Positions 47,201 to 59,200 of a stretch of DNA of 61,615 nt are shown here, in pieces. The translations under genes and the position numbers were made by a program. Numbering within the stretch: position 1 is the first letter of the stretch; every line of letters begins with the position of its first letter. The notes under the pieces are model-generated. The model saw only the letters and a list, made by a program, of their open reading frames with translations, did not search any database and was not told where the DNA came from. Source of the stretch: JAHRAH01 sp051009015. Lineage in GTDB: Bacteria; Pseudomonadota; Gammaproteobacteria; Tethybacterales; Persebacteraceae. The stretch is taken from contig JBPCWZ010000010.1 in the NCBI GenBank assembly GCA_051009015.1, positions 1 to 61,615 of the forward strand, written 5' to 3'.

Positions 47201-50200
47201 GGCGACGGTGCGGGTGTTTGGCGGCAGTTTTGGCATCAGCATCGGCGACTATGCGACTTTGTCCGCCGGGGCGGCGGCGAAAGATTATGCTTATACGATG
47301 CGCATGAGCGCCGATACCGTCCCGCCTTTGCTGGATGCCCCGGGCATCGCCCCGCAAAGATGGAGTGTTGTGCCGATAGGGCAGATAGATTCCGAAAATG
47401 GAAAGTTCGCCCGCAACTTCGCCCTTTCCATTAATGCGGAAGGTTTGATTGACCGCACATTATTAACGGCGACATTGACGGCAAACGGCGGGGCGGCGGA
47501 TTATAAACCGCAAGCGCGCACCGTGTCGGTCTTCGTGCGCATTCCCGCCCCCCTGCGGGCGATTGTCGCGCCGCAGCGAAGCCAGATTGTCAGTAATGTG
47601 CTATCCACAATGCACATCCTCGGCGGTTTTGGCGAGCCCGGCTATCGTTATGACTTTTCCGCCGAACCGACCGCGCAGATATCCATCATCAGCCCGTCCG
47701 GCGCGTTGCGGTTTTTGACGGAGGGGATAATAACCGCAACTTTGCGCGCCGATGACGAATATCCCGGCACCGCTCCGGCTACTTTGATTATGACGGCGAC
47801 GGTGCAAGGCAATGTGTTTCCGGTGGTGACGGAATTAAGCACCCCCCTGAATCGCGTGTTCAGTTTGGGTATTGAACCGCGCGATGCCGTGCTGTTTTCC
47901 ATCCGCACGCCGTATACTGGTTTGAGAGCGGGGGCGGATATCTCGCCGCCCGCTTTTGTTATTAACACCGTCCGCTCTTTCAGTACCACCCCCGGCGCAG
48001 GCGATTCCTTTGTGGTCCGCTATGCGCCGGATGCATTGTTGTTTGGCCCGAGGACCGATATTGCCTATCTTACCCTGAGTTTGAACGCCGGAGGCGTAAG
48101 ACCGGCGACTTTGCGCCTGACGGTCAATGTTTTGCCGCCGCCGCCTTCGCTGCAGACGCTTATTGCTTTTTTGTCTTTGCCCTACGGCATCGGGCGGCAA
48201 ACGGCGGCGGCATTTCGCATCCACGGCGGTTTCGGGAGGTATTTTGTGGATTTGGGCGGCGATGAAAACGGGGCATATCCCGCGCCGCCCGATGTAGATC
48301 TTTTTGTCGCCGCCGATCTTGCCACCATCTATTACAACCCGCGCCAGCCGGAAGTATTGGCGCTGACTTTGCGGGTGGATGACGAAGACCCCGCATCGCC
48401 GCCGCTTGAACATTTGATAACCCTGCGGGCGTTGTCTCACTTGACTTTGTCGGTGCATCAATTTACCGCCAATGCGGCGAGCATTTTTTATGACGCGCAA
48501 CTTCTTGCCGGCAGCGAAGCGGGCGCGGTGTCGCTTGTGTTGTATAACGAAGCCAGCCCGCACGGGCGGGTTGTCGCCAACCGCTACCGCCATACGATAA
48601 CGGCAGCCGGCGTTTATGACTTCCGCCACACCATCGCGGCGCGGGCGGCAAACGGCGATGCGGCGGCGACCGTCCTCGCCGCCCGCGCAACTTTGCGCTC
48701 GGGCAATGCGCCGGTCCCCGGGCTTGCGCCGTTTTTGACATTGTCCGCGGTTGATAATGCCTACCCCTATTTGCGGCTTTCTTACGAAGAAAGCGACCCG
48801 GTGTTTATAGCGCGCGTTAGCGCGGTCGGCGTCAGCGCAAGAGTGTCGTATTTTAGAATCATCGGCGGCGGGCAGGGCTTTCCGCCGGCGGATGTCAATG
48901 GCTGGGAATACAGCGATAACACCGATACTTACGAGTTGAAAGTTCGCAGCAATCCCGGCAGGGGGACTTTTGACATTGACGGCAAACTGCGCGCCGAATG
49001 CGCCTGCAATGCCGATGTTGACATTGAAGTATTTGCGACCGATGCAAACGGCATCCGCTCCGCCCCCTTCACCGTCCGCCTTTACGGCAACAGCGGGCCC
49101 AGGTTGGATGTCATCGGCAAAGCCCTGACGCTGACCAAAGGCGCAAGCGGCTCGCCGACTTTGACTTTGCGCCTGCAGGGGGATGACCCCCGCCCCTACC
49201 GCTATTTCTATACTCCCGGTCTTTCGTCGGAGTTGTCGCCGGTCAATCTGTCGTCGTTTATGGGCTCTTCCGTCAGCGTCAATAATGGCATTGCCGTTTG
49301 GGTTTCGGCAAATGTGCCATCCAATGCCGCATCGTTCCGGCTAACCATCAGGCACCGCCTTAATTTTCCGCGGGTGGACGCAAACACGCTTCTTTTTGAC
49401 CATCCCGAAGACAGGGTTTATCCGCAGCGCACCGAAGAATACTTCCCGTCCGTGCCGGTCTTCTTTGTTGAAACTTCGCCGTTTTCGCTTGGCATTGTCG
49501 GCTCGCCAAACCGGCTGACCATAGCGCAATCGGGCGAACTATTCAATGCGCTGACGGTATCGGCAAGCGGCGGCGCGCCTTTTGCCGGCAACCAATACCA
49601 CTACCGCATCGTCCGAAACGGCATTACCGCATCCGGCGGCACGACTCGCAGCGATAGTTTTACCGCAACCGTCAACCGCCGCCAGTTGTCCGCCAGCATA
49701 GAAACCACTTTGGCGGTTGTCGCCGCGGATGTCGCCGGAGCAATGCGGACGGCGCAAATCTCCATCATCCGCGCCACAATAGCCAACAATCCCGCATGGC
49801 TTGCATCCGCCGCAACCATCAAAGCGGCGGCGGTCATAGATGGCAGTGTCATAACGCACCTTCGGGCTACAAGCGGCGCGCCGCCTTTTGGCTTCTCGGC
49901 GGTTAATGCCTTTGGCGGTTATTTTCATCTTAATGGCGAAGGCGAAGTGCGGCAACTTCTGCCCTATCCGCGCCCGGGCACGATATTTATCACGGCGGCG
50001 ATGAGTCATACCGGCGGCGGCGCCGATGTCCGCGGGCGGATAACCATTGTCGTTTTGCCGCGCGATATCAGCGTATCCTTTGACGCCGCGCGCGCCGATG
50101 GCAACTATGTCTATGCCGGAAGCGCCGCCGTCATCGGCAGCGTTAGCATTATTGCGCCGTCCAACTCCGGGGCTTTGCGGGCGCGCTTTGCCGCCCGCCC

Positions 50201-53200
50201 GGGCATCGGCGGCGCGCTCGGCGATGGCGGCGCGATATTAATCAGCGCCTTTCGTTTTGTCGGCGCGGGCGCACACGACATTACCATCATCGCCGACGAC
50301 GAGATAGCCGAAAGCGCGCCGGGCACGGCGGTTATTACCGTCAACTTCGCGCCGCCGCCGCGGCAGGTCAGCAGCCAAAGCACCGTGCAGGTCAACCGCT
50401 TCAGCCAGCGGTTTAATCCGCAGGAGGATTTTATTGACGGCGGTTTTGAGCCGTTTTCCATCAGCATTTTGTTCGCCCCGCCCGGCAGTCAGCAAAGCGA
50501 CGGCGAGATAGTCTATCCGGCACCGGCCCCCGGCACCGCCCGCTTTGGCATTGAACTGCGCGACAAACTCGGCACAAGGGCAACCGCCGATATCACCGTG
50601 CATATCCGTCAGGCGTTATCTTACGGGCGGGTTGATATCGCCCGCACCGTGTTTTATGCCGGCGCGCCGCCTTTGGTTGTCGTTTCGGTGGAGACGAGAG
50701 AGGGGAATCTGGATGCGGCTTTTGACGATTCACCGCCGATAAACGACTCGCGCATTCGCCTGCTGGATTTGGGCGAAACTTCGAGCGGCAACAACGGGTA
50801 TTCGGTGCTTGTCGGCTATCTGCAGCAGCGCGCACACACGCTTGTCATTCGCAATACCGCCCCCGACGGCGTATTTTTATACACTCTTGCCATTACCGCC
50901 GGAGCGTCCCTGCGCTTTACCGCGCCGACCATCGCCATAACCCTGACGGCAAACCGCCCGACGCCGGTCATTAACTTCAACTCCTATCTGCAAGCGGGCA
51001 TCGCGCCGTTCGGGTTGGCAAACGCCGATAACATTTCCATCATTCCGGATTTGACATTATCCATAAGATGGCAAAACGGCGCATCGTTTAATCTTAACGA
51101 CAATGTCGCTTTGTCGGCTACCATCCCGCAGCCGGAGGCGGCGGTAATTACAACGCCCGCTTCCCTGCAAGTTGTCGTCAATGACGGCAACGGCGGGAGC
51201 AGTTCGGTTTGGCTGCAATTCACCGTCGCCCCGCCGCCGATAACCGCTTTGGCAACTTCCTTCTCCCGCCTGCCGGTAGGAGAGCGGGCGACTGCCGCAG
51301 TTTTTGCCGCCAGCGGCGGGCATGTCTTTGCCGCCAGCGGCAGCCGTATCGCAAATCCTTATACTGCTGCCATAACATTCCCGCCGGCTGACAATGTCTT
51401 TATTATTGGCGAAACCCGGGGCGATGTGCGCGGGTCGGTTGCTTTTGCCCGCGCGCCATCCGAGCGCACGATAGTGGCAACTTTGATTGTTGATGATATT
51501 GACGATGCCCGCACAACGCCGGTGACTTCCTTGCTGACTTTGGATTTTGCCGCCGGAATGGTCGTCGGCGCGCCGCAAACACCGCTGACGGTAACAACAT
51601 ATTACGCAGCCGGAAGAGCCATCGGACAACTCGCCCCGGGCGGCAACTCCTATTCGCCCTATTCGTTTGCGGCGGAGGGCAGTGTTTTGCAACTGCCGCC
51701 GACTGCGGCGGGGGCTGTTGCGGTCAGGATAGGCACAAGTATCACAACCGCCCTTTCGCAAACCGTCCGTTATGTCGTATCCGACATTTCCGCCCCGCCG
51801 CGGCGGGTTGCCGGAAGCATTACCATCATCGCAATGCATCCGCCGTCCGTCACGGCGGCTTTTGAAAACCCGCCGCTATTTTTCGTTTTGCCGTCATTGA
51901 AACTGACTATCAGCGCATCGGGCGGTTTGTTTGGCGATATCGCCCCGAAAGAAGACGGCACCGGCGGCGGCAGGGCGGAATATTCCATTAGCGCGGTTGT
52001 CACCGCATCGGCAAATGCTTCCGCCGTGCCTGTTGCGACGGTTATCAACTTGTCATCATCCGCGCCGGGTTTGATATCAATGACCATCATCATCGGCGAT
52101 GCCCATCCGCACACACCGGCGGCGACCATTACCGGCGTTGTTGAAGGCGCGGAAGAGTTGGTATTGCTTTCCGTTGCGCCTTTCGCCCGCACATTGACAA
52201 CCGGGCAAAACAGCGCAACGGCATTATTAACCGCCGCCGTGCGCGGTGCCGTTTCGGGCATTGCCTACCGCCTTATCGGCGCGCCGTCCAACATTCGCAT
52301 CAACCCGCAAAGCGGCATTTTGGAAGTGCTGACGACTCCGCCTTCGCCGGGTGCGGATGTCATTACCATAATAGCGGACGACAGATACCGCTCGGTTTCG
52401 GCGGTGATGACATTGTCATATCTGGCAGAACCCCCCGCTTTGTTTGGCGCGATGTCGCCGCCGATTCCTTCGCATCTGACGGCATCCTATCGCGGGCGGC
52501 TGGTTGTAGGCGGCGGTTATTTGCAAGACGGCAATGCCTACCGCTTCGCAGTTTTACCAAACGACAAAGTAAGCATAGACGCCCTCGGCAGTGTGCATAT
52601 CTTCGGCTTGGGTGCGGTAAGGGCGACCATTACCGCCGATGACGATTTTGCCGGAACGCCGCCGGTTGTCGTGCCGGTATCTTTGCAAAGGGCAAATGCC
52701 GAGTTTGTTGAGTTTGTCTCGCATCCGACTTTGGAGGCGATAGCGGCGCGTCATCGTGGGGCGTTAATATCGGCGCGCTTTGGCATCAGCATTCTGGTTT
52801 CGGCAAACGCAGCGGGACACACCGAAGATTTGCGCAACTTGTCTTTTTACGCCCGCCCGCAAACGCTCTTTCAGGTCGGCGAGATATTCCCGCAAAGGAT
52901 TATCGCCGATGAAAACGGCAATGCGGTGCGCGAGGTTTTTGTCGCTTTGCGCCAGCCGCTGCCGCCGGGCTTGCACACCATTCGCATCGGCGCGGAAGAA
53001 ACCGGAGCCGGGGCGACAGCGGAAGAGTTCAACTTCCCCGAAGTGCGTTTGACGGCAAGCGCGGTTGTTTTGCCGTTTGCCTTGCAACCTTCGGTTTTGA
53101 CGGATATCCCCAACTCTTCGGCGACGATTATTTTGACGGCATCGGGCGGCGCGGGATATTACACAATAGGCACGGATGTCGCGGGGTCGTCAATCGTTTT

Positions 53201-56200
53201 TGTATCAAGCACCGTTGCCGCGGTTTATGAAGGTTCGCAAGTCGGCGCGAGCATAAGCATTGCGGTACAAAAAGCGACTTTGTATTTGCCGCCGGGAACG
53301 CCCGAAAGCACATTGACGGCATCGGTGCAAGTCAATGATATCTACGACACCGGCGCGCGCACATTCGCCCTTTCCCTGCGCCGTTCGGGCGAGATAACCG
53401 TGCGCATAATCAATCAATGGCCGATTAACTATCCGCCGCATGAGGCGCGGGATGGCAACAGGGACAATGATTATGCCAACCAGCGCGTAGCGATAGTGCA
53501 AGTGGACAAAGGTTTCGGGCGGCGGCGGATGACGGTGATACTTCGCGATTTTCTGGTCGGAGTGACGGCGGGATATGATGTCGCCGAAAGCGGCAGGGCA
53601 AGCATTACCGCCTATGCCGCCGTCACGGACGGCACCCCCTTCCCGCGCGATCAAATTATCAGGATTGCCGTTGTTGACGAAACCGGCGAGCGGGCGGAAT
53701 TGACATTTCCCGTAACGCTTGTACAAGGCGGGCGACCGCGGATAACTTCGCCGACTTTGGCATTGATAACCACCGGCGCCGCGCCGCGCGTATTACTGAC
53801 GGCAAATATCGCCGGTCAGCATTTGCCTTCCGTGCGCGCGCTCACCATTTTGGGCGGCGCGCGGCAGTTTATTACCACAAACATAACGCCGCCATCATTC
53901 ACCCGCGACACCGCCAACCATCTTTTTGGCGACACCACCGAAAGCGCGATGGCGGTCATCGGGCAGGTTTTTGCCGTCCCCCATCAAAGTTATCTTGACG
54001 CCCTGAACCTGCCGAACCTGGCGACATTCGCCATCATAGCGGCAAACACATTATCCCCGCCGATATTGTCATCGGCGACGATTATTGTCGCCGTCATTGA
54101 CCCGCTGGAAGTATTTATTGAGAATCCGCCTTCGCAAGTGACGGTCGGCGATGCCATTGTTGTACAAACGCGCGGCGGTTATCCGGGCATTAGCCTATCG
54201 CTATTGCAAAGCGGGGCGGGCGCGCGTCTTGAAGGCGGCAGTATCTTCTTCCAAAGCGGCGGCATATTATCGCTGACGATAATAGCCCGCGACAATCCGA
54301 CATCCGGCGCGCGGGCAACTGCGGCATATACCATATCGGTCGGTGCGCGGTTGTTTATACATGCGACTTCCCCGCAAACGGCATCATACAATCCCGCTAC
54401 CGCCAAATACCGCTATACGCTTTTTGCCGATGCCCCCGATATTCTGGCGGCGGGCGCGCTTTCACTTTTTGCCATTGGCAACTACGCCGGGCTTTCGTCA
54501 TCGGTCGGCGTGCTGCAAAGCAATGTCGGCGCGGCTTTCGCCCAACTCTTCCCGGACGAAGAAACGCGGCGCGATTACGCCCGCGAGATAATAGTCCATA
54601 CCATTGGCGATGCACCTTTGCCGCATCCGCAAGGGCTAATCCTGTCGGTCGGCGCCGGTTTGCCGCCGTTGTATCCGCCGGTGTGGCAGCATATCAGCAT
54701 TAGTTTGACGGCATCGCCGATAGTAGTTGATGCCAATGTCATCGCGCCGTTTTCATTAACTTCGGGGCATTACGGCGAGTCGCTGACGGTCGCCATCTTC
54801 GGCGTCAAAGGCGGAATATCCGGCAACAACGCCCGCCATAACTATGCAGTATCAACAGGCGGCGAAGGTTTCAGCGGCAAGGCAGACGATGACAAGCCGA
54901 TAATCCGCATAGTGCATTCTTTCTCCCCGCAAGCGGGAGAAGAAAACATTACGATAAGCGCATCGGTGCGCATTACCGTCAACGATGGCAACGGCAACTC
55001 GCTGGTGCAAAGTTTAAGCATAGTGCTGGCAAGCCCGATATCCATCACGGTAATACAGGAAAACATCCGCTTCACGGCTGGCATTTCCGGCGATTTATAT
55101 CAAATAAGCGCAAGCGGCGGCAGCGGCAATATAGAACTGCTGATACTGGACGGCAGTTTCAGACCGGCGATAGGCGAACTGCGGGCGACAACTTTCGCCG
55201 CCGCCGGAGAATATTTGATAACTCTGGAAGTCGGCGGAAGGGACGACATTTTGCGGGCGGGCAGCAACGCCTTCATTTTGGCAAACACAACAACCCTTTC
55301 GGTATCTGTCGTGCCGGTTGCAAATGTCGCCATTTCCGTCATTGGATTATTTGCGGCATTGCCAGTTTCGGCGCATCATCTGGTGGCATTAATAAGCGCA
55401 TCGGGCGGTTATGCCCCCGATGGTTATACCTTTGCGGCATCGGGCGATAATACCGCCATACAAATAGTAGCCGCCAGCAAGACGGCGGAAATCCGCGTAT
55501 CCATCAACAGCAGGGCGACAATAACCGTCATCGCCGATGACAATCTTGCCAAAGCATCGGCGGCGACTCTTGTAATAACCGTCATACCGGTAGCGGATGA
55601 TTCTTATGTAGTGGCGGTTTTGCCCGACGCCAGTTTCGGCGTGCCATTTGACCACGAGGAGAATATAACACTCGGGCGGTTATTCTCAAACGGCGGCTCC
55701 ATACCGCCATATCGTTATGGTCGCCTGTCCGGTCCCGCATACATTTCCGTCAATGCCGCAAGCGGCGAGATAATAGCGCTGCCGTCTTTCGGTTCTCCGC
55801 GCACGGTGCGGGCGGCGGTATATTCCACCGACGGCACAAACATCAGCGCGAGTTTGACAATAGAGATAGGATATATCATCCCGCCCGCCCCCTTGTCCGT
55901 TCACATTTCGGTAGCCCAATACATTACCATCGGGCGCGGCATCCCGATAAGCGCAAGCGGCGGGCACATCCCCGCCGGAAGGGATTATTCCTACCGCATA
56001 ACGCCAACTTCCCGGGCGAGTGTTGTGAGCATTGCCATCGGGCGGCAGCAAATAACATTCCTGCCATCTTTGGGCTTGGCAACGGCGACACTAATAGCAG
56101 CCGACAACTACATAACCCCCGCCGAAGCCACGGCATTTATCACAACACAAGTATTTGGCGAATACGGCGTTCAACCGCAGGGCGAAGTGGCAACGATACA

Positions 56201-59200
56201 TTCCCGCGCCGGTTTAACTTTGGGCAACATTACCATCAGCGCCCGGCACAGCATAGTATTACAAAACCCGCAAATACTGGTCAACTCCCCGACTCCGGGC
56301 GCCGAAGTATCACCGGACGGCGCGGCGATAGAAAGCGACGGCATTTACGAACGCATTTATCGTTTTGCCATACAGCCGACCCTGACACCGGGCGAGCACA
56401 GAATAACCGCCATCATCCGCGACAGGCAGGGCTCCTATTTCCCGGCGACAATGCGCTTTACGGCTATCATAACGGCGCAACCTCTGGCGGCGGCAATATC
56501 GCAGATATTATCGGTAAATGTCCCGCTCGGCGTGCCAAACATCACCGTCGCCGAGATAAGTTTAAGCGGCGGGCATGGCGACTATCTGCCTTTGTCTTCT
56601 CCCAACGGCGTCCGCTTTGTCGTCCAATCGCCGACGATAGCGCGGGTTGTCGTCGCCCCGCCGGTAGCGGGCGTCTACACGCTGACGATAATAGCAAACG
56701 ATTCCTATTCGCAACCGCAAACAATAAACCCCACAACAATAATAGATGCATTCCCGCAAGCGACGGCATTAATATCGCTGACGACTTACGACCACATAGA
56801 CGCCGCTTTGATATCGGCGCGTTTGGTAGCCCGAAGCGGAGTGCCGATAACACTCGGCTTTATCACCGTCGCCAGCGGCTTGCACATTGGCACACCCTAT
56901 TCGGTGCGCTTTTCCACTTTTGCCGACACCGGTTTCGGCGGCAGGCATCCGGACGGCGGCGCGGTAGACGAGCGCGGCGTTTATAGGACGACTCCGGGTT
57001 TCATCGGCAATAGGGTATATTCGGCTGAGGTTTCCGATGGCTTGCCGCAAACTCAGGATGCGACGGTAGCGGTAACAGTCCGGGTATTTGTTCCAAACCT
57101 CGCATTTGGCGGCATTATTTCGCCGTCCTTTGTGGAGTTGCCGTCAATAACGGCGGATATCACAGTCGCCACAGTCGGGATATACGGCGGCGGCGAACCA
57201 TACACCATTTCCGCCGTCCCCGCGGGCATAAACAACATCATTCTGGACGATATCGGCGATGACGGCTTGATGAAAGCGGTGCGTTTGCAATCGGGCATAA
57301 CTTCGCGCGTGCAAAAGATAGCATTTCACGGCGCGCAATTCGCAGACCAAAAGCGAACCTTAAACCTGACCATTTCCATCAACGGCAACATCACCCCCCT
57401 TTCCGCCGCGATATACGATGGCGACACTCCCCTCGGCGGCATTTATGTAGCGGGCGGCAATGCGCGGTTGAATCTTTCGGTCGGCGGCGGTTTTCTCCCG
57501 TATAGTTACAATATCCGCCCCCGCAGCCACGCCGCCATAGACGGCAACGGCAATATAAACCTCCTAACCCGCGGCGTATTTGTCATAACGGCAATAGCAA
57601 CAGACGCCGACAGGCAAAAGCCAAAAACAGCAACGGCGCTATTGACCGTCCAAGCCCGCGATGCCTTTGGTTTGGGCGCGCGGCGCGGGCTTTTGACAGT
57701 CCCCCGCGAAGTGATAGCGGCGGGCGACCCCGCTTTCATCTTCACCATCACGGCGACCAGATTATCCACAACGCCAAACGCCCAAAACGAAGGCAGCGAG
57801 GAGATATTTGACTTCACCCCGCGCACGATAAACGGCGAAGGATTCAGCAGTTGGGGGATACATCCGGCATCGGCATTTATAATCCCCGCAACCCGCACCA
57901 TTACCACATTCAAAAACGGAATCAGAGTAGTGCGAATCACATCAAACACCGGCGCCGGGCGTTATCTCGTAGTGCAAACCGTCCATGCCATCGGCGAAGA
58001 CCCCGGCATGCGCACATTGAGAATGTCCTTTATAGACAACGAACTACACGACCCCCTGACGGCATCTTTCACCATAGAAGTATCCGTAACCCCGCTGGCA
58101 TTTAATGTTTCACAAATCACCCTGCGCGCGCGCACGGGGCAACAATACACAACATCCTTCACCCTCGCCGGCGGTTATGACGACTTATCCCTCGCCCTTT
58201 CACACCCGACTTTGGATATCATCAAAGACGGCTTTTTCTTCCCCGCCACCACAAGCACAACAATAAGCATAATCTACGGCAACGCCCGCCAAAGCGGCGA
58301 CTACCGCTTTACGCTAACAGGCGATGACGACTCCGAAATAACCCCCCAGGCGACGATGATAGCGCAAATAATAAATATCGGCGCGTTGACCTTAAGCGTT
58401 ATCCGTCACGACCGGTTTATCGCCGTCAGCACAACGGCAACCGTTTTGCAAGCACAAATAAAAGACGGCGGCATAATCACAGTAGAATCCAACTTCGGCA
58501 GTTTGCAAACAACAATAACCGGCGCAACCCTAATAGCGCAAATAAGCGCAAGCATAAGCGGCGCGGGCGTCATATCGGTAATAATGACAAGCGCCTTTGA
58601 CGGCGCGCAGACGATAATCACATTCCCGTTCAGCGCAATATCAAACGACCTGCAAGCATCCGCCCCCGCCGCGCCCTTGTCGGTATACACCGGCGAGGCA
58701 AGCACAATATTGGCAACCATAAACATCATCGGCGCACAGCCCATAACGCCGTTCAGCCCGCAAAATGCTTTCGTGCGCATGGAAAGCAACGGCGAACTAA
58801 TCGCCACAAATGTCCCGGCGCAAGAGCAAACGACAACGGTGACTTATCGTATTGACGATAACGCGGAGCGCAGCATTTTCCTGTCAATAACAATCATAGC
58901 CGAAAACTTCCCCGAGCCGTTGGCTTTGCTCCTCCCCGCTTTTGACGAGCCGCAAAACATCGCCACCCGATACACCGCCGAATATCGCGGCGGCAGAGGC
59001 GAAAAGCGCGCAACAATCCACCCCCCGACCCCAAACATTTCCATCACACAGGGAGAAGACAGCGCACTAATAACCTTCGGCGTAACAGGCACAATAACGG
59101 CGACAATCTACGCCAACGACGAGCACCCTGCAACCGAAGAGTTGCGGCAGTTATACACAGCCCGCATATTCCATTATTATGGTTATGAACCAAGCACGGC

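Noticed and set aside
30000..55000. A dif site marking the replication terminus where strand skew changes
   Set aside because: No sequence resembling a dif core was recognised, and a terminus inside a coding frame would be unusual; the skew change is reported only as an observation.
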